From positions 15,268,722-15,332,721 of the forward strand of contig OZ037766.1 in the NCBI GenBank assembly GCA_964035545.1: DNA of 64,000 nt. Direction: 5' to 3'. Of the stretch, positions 43,801 to 50,722 are shown one piece after another. Origin of the DNA: Bugula neritina (lineage: Eukaryota > Bryozoa > Gymnolaemata > Cheilostomatida > Bugulidae). The number at the start of each line of letters is the position of its first letter. Position 1 is the first letter of the stretch. The translations under genes were made by a program, and so were the position numbers. Below the pieces are notes generated by a model. It did not search any database. It was not told the DNA's origin and was given only the letters and a program-made list of their open reading frames with translations.

Positions 43801-45312
43801 CATGTGTATTGTAAAATGAAGTTCTATCAACAAAGGTAAGGTAATCAGATTATAAATGAATAAGTTATGCTAAAAATGATCAATTGATAATTTATAAAAA
43901 TGAAGTCATAATAATATAAAAGAATACAAAAAATACAAATACTACCTTCACTTTGGTGGGAAACAGTAGAAAGTTGTGCTTCATCAGATCGCCTTTTTCC
44001 TGGTTTAACAGGTGAGTTAGGTATAGAACTTGTAGATGTCTCAGACCTGCATTATAAATGTTGATGTGCATTCATAACTCACAAAGCATAAGCAGCAGAT
44101 ACTCTTATGCCTGGTTTTCCTTCATTTCCAACTACAAACTCAACTAGAAGTTGTTCATTATAAAACAAGTGGTAGCAAAATCGTTTGAGCATAGCTCTGG
44201 TGCCGCCTTAAAACTTATACTTTTCGGATTTGTCTGTTACAAACGTTACATTTTTTGGCAAACATCTTATAATTTTTTAAACGTATAACTAATTTAAAAT
44301 GTCTTGAAATTTAAAATAAGTTTAGATGAAAGAAATAACATTTAATGCAGTGTAAACGTTTCACATTTTTACTTGGCAACCAGAAATTTGTTCAGTCTTA
44401 TGTGATATAATATTAAAATGATGTCACAAGGCAGTAAAACATCTGCTACTTACTTAAGTATGAACTCCGGGTTACTCTCAATGCTTGTAGATTCAGTGCA
44501 GGTGGCATCTGAATGAGAAGCAGAAGAGATGTTTGCCTGAGAGGACTCAGAGAAAGACAACTCAGAATGGGGCTGCACATCTGTAATATTACTCCCGATT
44601 CCTACAAAGCAAACCAGAAGTTGCTGCTAAAAATCATTGGATCTACAAAAATTACTAAATCCTAACGACAATAGGCTTTAATTCTTTCAGAATATAATTG
44701 CTTTTAATTATTCTTATCATGAGGAACAAATTCAATGCTTTAATTGATCTGCAGTTACACTAGTTCTTAGTTAGTCAAGAATTGCCTTCTCTTCTGTTTA
44801 AGATGCTTTAATATGAATAAAAGCACTTATGAGTTACACAATCTGCGCATGCTTGCATTTATAGCTAGCAAAGGCATGTACAATATTATACAAAAATACT
44901 TGAAACAAAAGACACATTATTTGGATAGCATCACAAGAAAAAAGCAATAATTATTACTGAGTGAATGACTCCATTGTTAATTATTGACTGGTAGAACATG
45001 TACTACAAACATAGGGGCAGCTATAACATTTCATTCCTCTATTTAATGTTTATGATGGATAAAATGAATTTCTTAGTTTCAATGCAGCCAACAGGCTTTA
45101 CCTGGTGTGAATTTATATCCACATTCACAGCAAAAATTTCTCAAAGCTCCAGTTTTTCTGTTGACTACCCTTTCCACACCGCACTCTGGACAAAACAGCT
45201 CTGGCTCTATTGATTCACCACATTCTGGACAGAACTTAGGAAGCTTTCCATTCCTTGTCTCCAAAACCTCATTGCAATGTGGACAGGAAACAGAGGCATC
45301 AGCCTCCATCAT
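1..45312 (-). CDS. RNF213: RNF213/mysterin-like giant AAA+ E3 ubiquitin ligase, 3' end off the left edge
   Basis: Eighty-two coding exons can be chained on the minus strand from the ATG at 45312 to an incomplete exon at 1-22. They give about 15.3 kb of coding sequence, or roughly 5,090 residues; human RNF213 is about 5,200 residues in all. Landmarks typical of the family are GETGCGKT, FLDEANTTEA, CNPYRK, GKPGSSKS, VVLDEVGLAEDS, ISNWALDPAKMNRGIF, VDLGLGTHRVK, PIPLINRLEKHY, TVHIDD and a RING. Known RNF213 is a cytosolic, interferon-linked ATPase and ubiquitin ligase acting on lipid droplets and intracellular pathogens; the same role here is inferred. The RZ zinc finger and C-terminal domain are not in the window. 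Exons are described in blocks below. Oddities are a second RING exon, a pentapeptide array, an apparent frameshift in one exon and two probable GC-AG introns. The first coding exon follows an acceptor, so an untranslated upstream exon exists but was not found. Confidence 0.93.
1907..2077 (-). CDS. RNF213: RNF213-like exon 77: canonical-position RING finger with His-to-Asp change
   Basis: The exon is 171 bp and lies between two phase-2 introns. It encodes DCPKDCPICQQTL, VQLPCNDIICDSC, RRLCTIC and IPSDFQY. It sits where human RNF213 has its C3HC4 RING, directly after the helix equivalent to human MRTLCECKETASKTLSR. Seven of the eight ligands are cysteine as usual, but the histidine (human PCDHVHC) is Asp here (PCNDIIC). 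Aspartate can bind zinc in some RING-like folds, so loss of folding is not certain. Published work on RNF213 assigns ligase activity mainly to the RZ finger and C-terminal region rather than to the RING, which could tolerate such change. Confidence 0.92.
2367..10811 (-). CDS. RNF213: RNF213-like exons 63-76: E3 module before the canonical RING
   Basis: The exons are 10688-10811, 10411-10605, 10084-10226, 9193-9392, 8717-8865, 7747-7936, 6630-6765, 5732-5948, 5422-5557, 4841-4995, 4087-4287, 3563-3714, 2969-3089 and 2367-2464. Anchors in order are TFIGYSTET, LQCATGEAVLRLDRTRL, YKCKLLLIQCELANENTELL, GRWRTVHIDD, VPALAAVISFIDVRQNLLIL, LNLPFSWIVKETI, LLDAYIKDFVYMTHP, VHINLAYEELRPVFERL, LYVEHVIVPSP and EFQAFNRVVESLKETV. 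Each lines up in the same order with the human E3 module. All phases chain. The intron after exon 69 holds the 29-bp minisatellite. Confidence 0.9.
6040..6620. repeat. 29-bp intronic minisatellite with 231-bp higher-order unit
   Basis: The unit is close to CAAGTGACTAAGGAGTGAG plus TAATGAATAT, 29 bp, in about 19 copies. A block of eight units repeats: CGTCAAGTGGCT occurs at 6118 and again at 6349, with the following variants in the same order. The array ends about 10 bp from the donor of exon 69 (6630) on the transcribed strand, so changes in array length lie very near a splice site. Confidence 0.93.
11074..11274 (-). CDS. RNF213: RNF213-like exon 62: extra RING-type zinc finger in the AAA/E3 hinge
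   Basis: The exon is 201 bp, exactly 67 codons, with a phase-2 intron on each side (tatttttag acceptor, GAAAAG/gtttta donor); removing it leaves the flanking frame intact. It encodes CPSHCLGC, then KLPCDHYIGPCC, then QCPVDDCDE, then DAEFEW. This is an RNF213-type RING, similar to the one in exon 77 down to the Phe/aromatic tail. Ligand spacing is odd: the fifth cysteine position is Gly, two Cys are adjacent just after it, and the last pair is Cys-x4-Cys. It sits where human RNF213 has only a short linker. Flanking exons join without it as ...NFVTPSSVHK plus QYFENCTTENTFIGY, so it may be alternatively spliced. Whether it binds zinc or an E2 enzyme is unknown. Confidence 0.9.
11488..13306 (-). 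CDS. RNF213: RNF213-like exons 57-61: late AAA units up to the E3 hinge
   Basis: The exons are 13169-13306, 12627-12872, 12392-12530, 12013-12206 and 11488-11664. Anchors are EFYGLRDFYR, MESRYLLILTENLSVL, QQPEVVFGSKF, ILLNLDDLYESLYDALNQYF, FVDLGLGTHRVK and FPIPLINRLEKHY. The last two are hallmark RNF213 motifs at the end of the AAA core. No P-loop is seen, as expected for the later, inactive AAA units. Exon 61 ends in phase 2 after RELEKWAQNFVTPSSVHK, where human RNF213 runs through a short hinge to the motif DVFIGY. Here the extra RING exon intervenes. Confidence 0.94.
13346..13728. mobile_element. MITE-like element with inverted ends and 11-bp target duplication
   Basis: The two ends (13346-13465 and about 13635-13728) are inverted copies rich in GACAATTGGAAAAT repeats, and both contain the mate of ATATTCAACATGG. 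The element is flanked by an identical 11-bp direct repeat, CCAACATAGCT, at 13335-13345 and 13729-13739. It lies in the intron between exons 56 and 57. No coding capacity. The superfamily is uncertain, as an 11-bp duplication is unusual for the common types. Confidence 0.8.
13786..16400 (-). CDS. RNF213: RNF213-like exons 52-56: second nucleotide-binding AAA unit
   Basis: The exons are 16221-16400, 15804-15973, 15356-15587, 14074-14244 and 13786-13961. Exon 52 opens with DECSFVSLRDV and then carries an acidic insert (EESSDDEDYEDTDEE). Exon 54 has the P-loop RIPLFLVGKPGSSKSLSK, the family's unusual GxxGSSKS form. Exon 55 (ATP-core strand YMVSFQCSRYATPSGIVG) has Walker B, VVVLDEVGLAEDSENMPLK. 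Exon 56 has the sensor region CAFVGISNWALDPAKMNRG. The residues match the unit called AAA4 in human RNF213, so it should be active. The introns at 14245-15355 and 13307-13785 are unusually long for this part; the latter holds a MITE-like element. Confidence 0.95.
16885..18713 (-). CDS. RNF213: RNF213-like exons 46-51: AAA unit with full Walker A and Walker B
   Basis: The exons are 18587-18713, 18366-18482, 17952-18109, 17675-17757, 17171-17340 and 16885-16989. Exon 46 carries the Walker A loop GETGCGKTKL after the strand VDIPVIIM. Exon 47 gives the conserved IHGGTTEEDI. Exon 48 gives Walker B with its acidic pair, TILFLDEANTTEAI, and the sensor segment GLKIIAACNPYRK. Exon 50 adds IPMRHLVYRVQALPQSLLPL. 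All catalytic residues expected of the unit usually called AAA3 in RNF213 are present, so ATP binding and hydrolysis are likely kept. It is among the most conserved parts of the gene, and every joint is in frame. Confidence 0.95.
18895..19862. repeat. 31-bp intronic satellite, about 31 copies
   Basis: The unit on the plus strand is close to TGATGTATGACTAATATCT plus TATCTCAGTATC, 31 bp in all. It fills most of the intron between exons 45 and 46 of the RNF213-like gene. Variant units recur in order: the version with ACATC and CAGATG appears at 19021, 19176 and 19548, spacings of 155 and 372 bp, i.e. 5 and 12 units. This shows block duplication. The array has no spacers and is not CRISPR-like. 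Confidence 0.95.
19933..22085 (-). CDS. RNF213: RNF213-like exons 40-45: second AAA unit and link to the first active ATPase
   Basis: The exons are 21904-22085, 21093-21261, 20947-21006, 20648-20792, 20234-20360 and 19933-20124. Anchors are HCGLVDPTWSELRHYVYFL (human HCGVINPSWSELRNFARFL), GFRTFVIKFMIVMAQDFATRSL (human GFKKFVVTFMIFMARDFATPSL), GNHPYLFFNEDG and LTMDNAKKILAIHQRLR. No nucleotide-binding motif is visible. The last residues run straight into the next exon, which opens with the P-loop strand. Acceptor and donor phases agree from exon 40 onwards. Confidence 0.88.
22086..23303 (-). other. Long intron of the RNF213-like gene; no exon recognised
   Basis: A 1.2-kb A+T-rich stretch between exons 39 and 40. 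The phase mismatch at its edges leaves room for a small missed exon or a different donor, but none could be identified. A weak hairpin near 22968-23032 is the only structure seen. Confidence 0.5.
23304..27455 (-). CDS. RNF213: RNF213-like exons 30-39: linker and first AAA unit with degenerate P-loop
   Basis: The exons are 27196-27455, 26870-26972, 26537-26786, 25620-25781, 25316-25435, 25148-25234, 24435-24541, 24006-24325, 23638-23869 and about 23304-23531. Anchors are VSLQMHF, LNFYTTEQLVVLRKEL, GYPTRNEVLICNKST and CHLLSYEVCRFIE. The motif SNRAGVGKSL in exon 38 aligns with human SERAGVGKSL; it lacks the first glycine of a Walker A loop, so this unit is probably not an ATPase. The intron after exon 30 appears to start with GC (AGAAG/gcatgc). 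Exon 34 can use either AG of an agag acceptor; the second keeps frame with the exon 33 donor at 25618-25619. The best-looking donor after exon 39 (23307-23308) leaves phase 1, but exon 40 needs phase 0, so the end of exon 39 (23309, 23304 or 23220) is unresolved. Confidence 0.82.
27889..31803 (-). CDS. RNF213: RNF213-like exons 22-29: stalk region
   Basis: The exons are 31650-31803, 31090-31398, 30577-30855, 30169-30410, 29869-30019, 29090-29304, 28367-28519 and 27889-28059. Phases chain without conflict. Anchors to the human stalk are ISNFVDLASSTLGEDDLAVYKTR, which aligns with human VFVDLASISAGENDIDVDRV, and AQELEWLKKVKD, which aligns with human NLEWLKTVNE. The segment is helical and charged. 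It is the lever-like stretch that precedes the AAA ring in this family. No catalytic residue is expected or seen. Confidence 0.85.
31905..31942. repeat. CA/CGCA microsatellite
   Basis: A short run of acacacacgcatgcacgcac followed by (CA)n and (TA)n lies in the intron between exons 21 and 22 of the RNF213-like gene. Confidence 0.8.
32041..36339 (-). CDS. RNF213: RNF213-like exons 14-21: N-terminal helical arm
   Basis: The exons are 36020-36339, 35160-35422, 34062-34277, 33675-33917, 33485-33543, 32969-33272, 32617-32721 and 32041-32160. They encode a mostly helical, leucine-rich region that corresponds to the long N-arm of RNF213. Anchors are RLIQQQVMW, AWIYFIPFILAF, EWKTWYTWLKPF and DRWKLIDKTLEFAERMCKIS. 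Exon 16 (34062-34277) cannot be read in one frame: its start fits phase 2 from exon 15, but its end fits exon 17 only in another frame (reading LRPLQFETHE), which implies one missing base. The intron after it starts with gcaagt, a GC-AG splice site. All other joints keep frame. Confidence 0.8.
34677..34894 (+). mobile_element. tRNA-derived SINE, copy 2 (218 bp)
   Basis: It begins GGGAGCAGCCATGGTCTAGGG. A-box GTCTAGGGGTTAGAG and B-box GGGTTCGAGCCC lie at tRNA spacing, followed by AAGAGCATCCAGTCATAA. It is flanked by a perfect 12-bp target duplication, GGTAAATTTACA, at 34665-34676 and 34895-34906. It sits in an intron, antisense to the RNF213-like gene. The perfect duplication suggests that the family moved recently. 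Confidence 0.9.
37122..38580 (-). CDS. RNF213: RNF213-like exons 10-13: helical segment and CBM20-like module
   Basis: The exons are 38246-38580, 37694-37764, 37381-37527 and 37122-37285, with exit phases 0, 2, 2 and 1. Exon 10 encodes a charged helical region (KLEELTNIRTKAIRDKEHKF) likely to form a coiled coil. Exons 12-13 match the human RNF213 segment usually annotated as a CBM20-like carbohydrate-binding fold: VTFKVFLSS, VVKIYGNLYNDWKT, then NGVWWANLEIPSSSRGFSYKYAIY, where the paired Trp and the final strand YKYAIY correspond to human PYKYVIYNGE. Whether it binds glycogen-like glycans is not shown. Exon 11 begins exactly at an ATG (MAVDHIPGG), so a downstream start is possible, though nothing demands it. 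Confidence 0.78.
38060..38165 (-). mobile_element. tRNA-like SINE fragment, different family
   Basis: On the minus strand GGTGGCACAGTTTGCAGAATG (A-box-like) and GTTGTGGGTTCAAATCCCAG (B box) are spaced as in a tRNA. The head differs from the 190-218-bp family seen at 34677 and 42884. It lies in the intron between exons 10 and 11. Borders are approximate. Confidence 0.6.
39525..41594 (-). CDS. RNF213: RNF213-like exons 6-9: disordered region with NLS-like basic cluster
   Basis: The exons are 41544-41594, 41113-41316, 40915-41013 and 39525-39635. All are phase 1 at both ends, so each can be skipped without a frameshift, which would suit alternative splicing. They encode hydrophilic, Ser/Gln/Glu-rich sequence. 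Exon 9 has two basic clusters, APKRQLVKEY and DTKKRKVTG; the second matches the classical monopartite nuclear import pattern. No domain is recognised. The evidence is open reading through consistent phases, standard splice sites (for example GATG/gtaagt after exon 6) and position between the zinc ribbons and the CBM20-like module. Confidence 0.68.
41692..42828 (-). CDS. RNF213: RNF213-like exon 5: large exon with alanine/glutamate pentapeptide array
   Basis: This 1,137-bp exon is by far the largest of the gene and is phase 1 at both ends (tttttttag acceptor, CAAG/gtaacg donor). It starts with an acidic, Ser-rich stretch. From about 42606 down to 41868 it then runs through nearly 50 copies of a five-residue unit, mostly AEVAN, AEAAG, AEVAG or AEVAD, and ends in another Ser/Thr-rich stretch. 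The 15-bp unit stays in frame throughout and no copy carries a stop, although single units vary. It is probably disordered or partly helical. I know of no counterpart in vertebrate RNF213. The opposite strand is also open for 257 codons, but that is a by-product of the 15-bp period. Confidence 0.85.
41868..42606. repeat. 15-bp in-frame coding tandem repeat
   Basis: On the plus strand the unit is close to GCATTAGCTACTTCT or GCACCAGCTACTTCT, repeated nearly 50 times inside exon 5 of the RNF213-like gene. Some stretches repeat as 60-bp blocks of four units (for example from 41880 to 42010), which points to unequal crossing-over or slippage. The period keeps the reading frame. Confidence 0.92.
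42884..43073 (-). mobile_element. tRNA-derived SINE, copy 1 (190 bp)
   Basis: On the minus strand it begins GGCAGCAACTGTAGTCTAAGGGTTAGAG (A-box region), has the B-box region GTCATGGGTACGC and continues to AGAGCATCCAGTTATAG. It is flanked by a 13-bp duplication with one mismatch (TTTTAATTYTATT at 42871-42883 and 43074-43086). It lies in the intron between exons 4 and 5 of the RNF213-like gene and shares its body with the copy at 34677-34894. Confidence 0.85.
43115..44601 (-). CDS. RNF213: RNF213-like exons 2-4: disordered, Ser/Glu-rich N-terminal region
   Basis: The exons are 44454-44601, 43946-44046 and 43115-43354, with phases 1, 2, 1 and 1 in sequence. All use GT/AG sites; the donor after exon 2 is AA/gtaagt. 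The protein is rich in Ser, Thr, Glu and Asp, has no recognisable fold and contains one basic patch, KPGKRRSDE, in exon 3. Human RNF213 likewise has several hundred poorly conserved, disordered residues between its zinc ribbon and its folded arm. Assignment to the gene rests on phase continuity and position rather than on similarity, so single exon limits are less certain than in the AAA core. Confidence 0.72.
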
Positions 45313-45314
45313 TC
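45102..45314 (-). CDS. RNF213: RNF213-like exon 1: start codon and double zinc ribbon
   Basis: The acceptor (tttaaag) at 45315-45316 is followed after two bases by ATG ATG, giving MMEADASVSCPHC. The 70 residues hold four Cys-x2-Cys knuckles: CPHC, CPEC, CPEC and CCEC. That is two consecutive zinc ribbons, the first ending CPECGESIEP and the second CCECGYKF. Human RNF213 also begins with a short ribbon of the CPSC...CSQC type, which supports this as the true N-terminus; the second ribbon is extra compared with what I know of the human protein. The exon ends in phase 1 at CCAG/gtaaag. The upstream ATG in the intron is ignored because the acceptor excludes it. Confidence 0.85.
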
Positions 45315-46860
45315 CTTTAAATAAAATAAGAAAAATATACAATCAGCTACATGGCCATTCATTTACTAAATTACATGCGTACCCATGAGAACATAATCAA
45401 ATGTGAGTCAAGGTGTAGACATGTAACTAGCTGTAGAACACTTCTGTATGTTGCACCTGGTAAGTAATTTGGTAAACCATTATTTTTATAATATTTCAAA
45501 TCTGGAAGATTTTTAAGTATATCATGTAATATAGTATAATAGATAGTTCACAAATATCCAATTGTAAAAATTATGCACCTCTTTGAAAAATGCTTCATGT
45601 ATTCTTACACATTAAACTCAGATATTTATAAAAAGATTAATATAGTTAGACATAGCTAGGATAGTATAATAGTGATCATAGTTAGTTGAAATGTGTTGTA
45701 CCACTTACTACATTGAGTCAAATTCTAAGTAAATAATCATTCTAAGCATTTACTGCAACAGGCAGATTTAACCCAATACGAAAATCAGATTTTCTATGTA
45801 TAAATAATAATTAACTGTTTTGAAATTTTAAAGCAAGTTTACAAAGTTGAATAAGCTTTTTCTCAATAAAAACTCCACACTAATGTTATGAAGTTGTAAG
45901 AAATGTTGAACTATATTTTTCATTAAAAGGAATTAATATTGTGATAGTTATATCTAAATAAAAGTATAACATTACTTAGGCCCTAATAAATCAAGTAAAT
46001 ACAAAAAATAGAAATCAAATATTAATTGTACAGCTACTGTAGGTTTAAAAACCAGAAGCAGTTGAATGATAATACAGATTATTATAAAGAAGAAGTTTGG
46101 GATGACAAAGTTTTAAAAGGAACTTTGAAAAATATATTCCAATAAGAAACATATCAGCACTAATTTTTAGTTTTTACGGCTGAGTTTAAAAGCTAAATCT
46201 TGATTTTCAAAACATATTGAAAATATAATATAATAAAAATGACAATTTTTCAAGTCACCATAAATTTGAAAACCTATAGATCTAAAGTGCCATGTTAGAA
46301 AAAGATTTATGTGCAAAATGCTTACACTTCACCTTCTTTACATAAGCTTAAATCATTATTGTGCTAATTTTCCGAATCATGCCAGCATTACTGGTGAAAG
46401 TGGAATTTACAGTTGACTATTAGCAATATTGAAGAGTTAAATTAAAAAAGCTAAATGTTAATGCTACAGTATTATCATTCAAATAAGTTCAACTTTATTC
46501 AAACATGCATTACTTTTAGGTTATGAGAATGATCCTTGAAAAATATCAGTTCCTTAGCTTATACAGTAATTTACAACTGGCACTACTATAAGTAAAGAAA
46601 AGCAAAAAGCAGAAGCGTAACAAATCTATGGGGTTGATTAATTGATAAATCATGGTAATTTAAGTGACAGTTTTTAAAAATATAGATAATAATCACTGCG
46701 TTAAAATTTCAAATACTAGGTGATCATCACAAAAACAATACAACAATGACCTAAATAATTGTTAGTGCTTAATTCTTGCTTTAAACTCAACACTAATTCT
46801 AACCTTAGGTTAAACTCAAAATCATTAAACTTTATTTTAGCTTTCAGTTCTGCCGACTCT
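45315..46860. other. Upstream region of the RNF213-like gene; nothing recognised
   Basis: This A+T-rich stretch should contain an intron, and perhaps an untranslated first exon, of the minus-strand gene, because its first coding exon follows an acceptor. I saw no convincing donor paired with a promoter, no reading frame of note and no repeat. Confidence 0.5.
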
Positions 46861-47934
46861 GAGTTTTATGGTTGGCAATCACAGCATTATCACACTACTC
46901 AGTAGGGTCCAGGTCATCTGCAACGAGATACCTATAGCAGCTGAAACCGTCCTCATCAGACAGCCCACATGGGGACTGCGCCCGAAGAAGGAGGTGAGCC
47001 GGCAGGTAAAAGACCTCCTTGACAGGGATCTAATTGAGCCAGCCCATAGTGCATAAAGCTCACCAGTAGTTCTAATCAAGAAAAATGGTAGCTGAAGATT
47101 CTGCGTAAATTACATCAAGCTCAACAGCGTTATCATTCAGGATGGTTATCCCCTTTCTCGGATAGACGAGTCACTGGATGCCCTGGCAGGAAATAAGTAC
47201 TTCAGTACTTTGGACCTGCTAAGTGGGTACTGGCAAGTACCCATCAGTCCTGAAGTCCAAGAAAAAGCAGCGTTCATTACCAGCGATGAGCTCCGAGAGT
47301 GGGAAATGATGCTATTTGGGCTAACCTCCGCTCCGGCCACTTTCTAACGACTCATGGAGCAGGCCCCGAGTGGGCTACACTGGAAGACACTGCTCATCCA
47401 TTTGGATAACGTCATTGTCATCTCTCCAGACTTCCAGACTTATGTTAGCCGTCTGCAGGAGATTTTTGACTACCTCCGGGAAGCAGAATTGAAATGAAGC
47501 TCTCCAAGTGTGCGCTCTTACAGCAGGAATTTTAGTACCTGGGACACGTGGTCAGCCAGGACGGCATTGCCACGAATCAGGAGTAGAGTGGACTGTTTCC
47601 CGGAGACCTCCACGAGTTGCAAGCATTCCTAGACTTGGTAGAGTACTACAGGCAGTACATACCAAGACTTGAAGGGGTGGCACAGCCTTTGAATTGGGTA
47701 ACCACCAAGGGGGGTTCGGTGGCAGTGGACACATGAGATGCAGCAGGCATTTGACCACCTCAAGGACTGGCTGGTAGAAGCACCAATCCTGGCCTACCCA
47801 AACTCGACCAAAGAGTATATCTTGGGCACGGACGCAAGTGACCACAATGTAGGGGCTGTGTTGTCCCAAGTATAGGGTGGAACGGAGTGATAGCGGCTTA
47901 CTACAGCAAGGCTTTCTTGACCGCCGAGCAGAAA

Positions 47935-48353
47935 TGGGTCATTTTACTTAATTTAGTATACACTGGAAATTTCCAGTTTTTTGCTATTTTTTACAATTTA
48001 GCTGCTAATGAACATGGGTTTTTCCCCCAAAACTAGTAAAATATCAACAAATATACCTAAATAATCAAAGTTCTTCTTAATTTTACTTGATTTCCCATGT
48101 TTTTTCCTATTTATTTAGCTAATTTGGATTGCGGACCATTACGAAAAAACGTAATGGTTAGCTAAATTAGCTAAATAAATAAGAAAAAACCTGGGAAATC
48201 AAGCAAAATTAAGAAGAACTTTGATTACTTAGGTGTATTTATTGATATTTTACTAGTCTCAGAAAAAACCCCATGTTCATTAGCAGCTAAATTGTGAAAA
48301 ATAGCTAAAAACTGGAAATTTCCAATGTCTACTTAATTAAGTAAAATGACCCA
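47935..48353. mobile_element. 419-bp near-perfect palindrome (fold-back/MITE-like element) nested in the Gypsy relic
   Basis: The left half starts TGGGTCATTTTACTTAAT and the right half ends ATTAAGTAAAATGACCCA. The arms match almost throughout to a centre near 48146 (ccattacg/cgtaatgg). Gypsy RNase H sequence stops at the left border and resumes at the right one, so the element inserted later. I found no clear target-site duplication. Confidence 0.85.
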
Positions 48354-48430
48354 CTTGCTGCAAGAAAGAAGTCCTGCCAGTAGACAAGGCGGTCAAGCAC
48401 TTCGGGTCATATCTGTGTAGAAGAACATTG

Positions 48431-48860
48431 TGCAAGGAATGGTTTAGTGAATTGAATAGCAACAAGCATAAAACAATATTCTCAATCTTTGGATTTATTG
48501 TTCTTTCTTTTTTTTGTACTCTATATAAGAAAATAGTTACATGCTGTGCAAAAACATACATAAGTAGCTTTCAAATATTCAATATCAACAAAAACAAACT
48601 TATAAATTATAACAACACTTACAAACATTTTAACCTTTTCTTGGCAAGTGAAACTACTAACAATCATAATACAGACTAAAGAGTTTTAGGTACCAGCCAA
48701 AAGCAAAAAACAAGAAGCCAAAAAATAGCTGAACGAACTGCAAAAAGCCAACTTATACTTTCAGTAAAATTTTGGCTAACAGCCAGGATTATCTCCCTGG
48801 CACAAACATTCAGGTTACAAACTGATCATGCATTTTTGATATGGTTGTGTAAACGAGCTA
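48431..48860. other. A+T-rich segment interrupting the Gypsy relic; origin unknown
   Basis: Between two RNase H fragments of the Gypsy relic lies about 430 bp of A+T-rich sequence without recognisable coding. It could be a further small insertion or simply strongly diverged element sequence. Its borders were not resolved. Confidence 0.35.
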
Positions 48861-49560
48861 AACCTTCTAGCCAGCTGGCTTATTGGTTGAGGATCCTTGC
48901 TGAGTTTTACCGGATAGAGCATCGTGCTGGCAAAAAGCATGAGAATGCCGAGGACTGTAAGCACTAAGCAGTGCCTGCATATAGAGAAGTAAGACAGAGA
49001 ACCCGCTCACCTTGTCATCGAGGAAAAACTGAGGAAGGCTGGCGCCTATAGCTGGGAACAGGGCCACTAATGGTCTGAAGCCCCCTTGGACGCTGTCAAA
49101 GCTCTCTGTGCCAACCCTACTTTGTCCTGGAAAGTCAAGTAGCTGCGCAGACATATTTCAGACCAAGAACAAGGGAAGTCGACCTAGTGAAGAGAAGCAG
49201 CGGCACAAAGACACTCAGTTCCAACACTTCTGCGCTACTGGGATTTTTTCCAGTTCTACCAGGATGGGTTGCTAATCATATTATTGGCAGTGGACACTCA
49301 TTACCGGGAGAGATAAAGAGCGGTTTGCCCACCAGCCCTCTGGCAGCAGTTGATCTGGGACACACATAAACAGACCCATGCCGGGGCCAGTCAGGTAACC
49401 AGATGCCTGCAGCTGCGGATGCATTGTTCAGAATGATTTAGAATGTGCGACTGCGAATACGGCAGTGTGTGGTTTTTCAAATTAGCAAGCATCTACAAGG
49501 GCGAGCTTTCCAGTGTAGAATCCGTCTACCACTGGAGCTCAACGACTACAATACTACCAA

Positions 49561-50722
49561 GCTTGATTGTTCGAGACCACCCCTGGGTCTCTTTTGCTGC
49601 ATGTGCCCAAAAAAGAAATATTCAACTGGAAATCTGTCTTCTCTCTACACATAAAAACGTATGTTCACCTAGCTTAGGTTCTAATAACAACCCACAAAAA
49701 CATCACAAGAATGAATCAGTATTAGTATAACTACAATTACTAGTCCTACTAATACCACTACTACTAGTACTACTAGCCTACTACTAGTAGTAATAGTGGT
49801 AGCAGTAGTAATAGAGCTAGTGGCTAGTACTACTAGTAGACAATGACATGAATGATCATGATAAAGATGATAATTTTTTCCTTCGTCAATGCCACACCAA
49901 AAATACTTAAAGTTAAAATAGTACTTTATTACTTAAACTCACGCTGACTCAGCTTATCAAAATAAAAGTACAAAAATGCATGTTGACATCATTAGGCATT
50001 ATTATTATAATTGAATTTTTGTTTACTAAGGATGTTTCCAAGTCGAAGCTTTAAGTTTTAGTTTATAGTTATACTCAAACTGAAGCTTGAAGTTTAATAC
50101 TAATAATATTATGATATAATTTCGATAATCATAATGATGTATTTCGAATATTTACCTAGCAATTGTCGTTATTGCAATTTGATAATTGCTCGCACTGACT
50201 TGCTAAACTGCTAAGTTAATATCATGGCTGCATTCAAATTTCAATAAGTAATATCTGCTGCAGCAAAGTTTGTCGCTTCTACTAAAATCTTTCAGTAAAT
50301 ATCAATATGAACGCGGAATGTTATTTCACCCCAAGGCAAAAATCCAAATGGGGAATTCCCTAAAAAGGCATAGCCTAGGATCCAACCTTAAGCACTATTT
50401 GTTTGCGAGATTTCGATTATATTGGATATAATAGCTTCACGCTTCTAAAGATTTTGCAGGCTCGTTTGACGTAAAAGGTTGAAGTTCATAATAGTCACGC
50501 TGATTTGACGTAGATATTTTCTTTAACAAGAAGATAACTCTGTAATATTTGATCGCTAATACTGGATATGCTTTATAACTCTTATTGATAAGATAAGATG
50601 GGCATGAGACATTTCTGAACTATAGGAAACACCACCATGTTAGTAATGAAAAGACAACTCTTATTTCTTTAACCTGTCTGAATAATAATATTATGTAGTT
50701 GTTGTGTTCTGAATAACCTTAT
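49561..50722. other. Intergenic DNA with a small CTA/TAG inverted repeat
   Basis: No gene is recognised. At 49746-49840 runs of (ACT)n are followed by (AGT)n, so the stretch can fold back on itself; it probably grew from simple-sequence slippage. The right end is the 8-bp target duplication of the hAT-type element. Confidence 0.5.

Larger units (their letters stand above)
46865..49560 (+). pseudogene. Decayed Ty3/Gypsy-type retrotransposon pol relic
   Basis: Scattered, stop-interrupted pieces of one pol gene read on the plus strand. From 46868 they cover the start of a reverse transcriptase (VSRQVKDLLDRDLIEPAHS), its core (KYFSTLDLLSGYWQVPISP near 47200) and the catalytic strand, where the Tyr-x-Asp-Asp box is changed to HLDN near 47405. 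Later pieces are the GHVVSQDGI turn near 47540 and an RNase H start, YILGTDASDHNVGAVLS, near 47830. After a nested palindrome, RNase H resumes at about 48354 (VKHF) and again near 48930 (RIEHRAGKKHENAED). In-frame stops, frameshifts and the nested insert rule out function. No LTRs were identified. The local G+C is higher than the surroundings, fitting an inserted element. Confidence 0.9.

Noticed and set aside
45107-45388. 93-codon plus-strand frame over the first coding exon
   Set aside because: It is antisense to the zinc-ribbon exon, whose Cys-x2-Cys pattern and start context are convincing.
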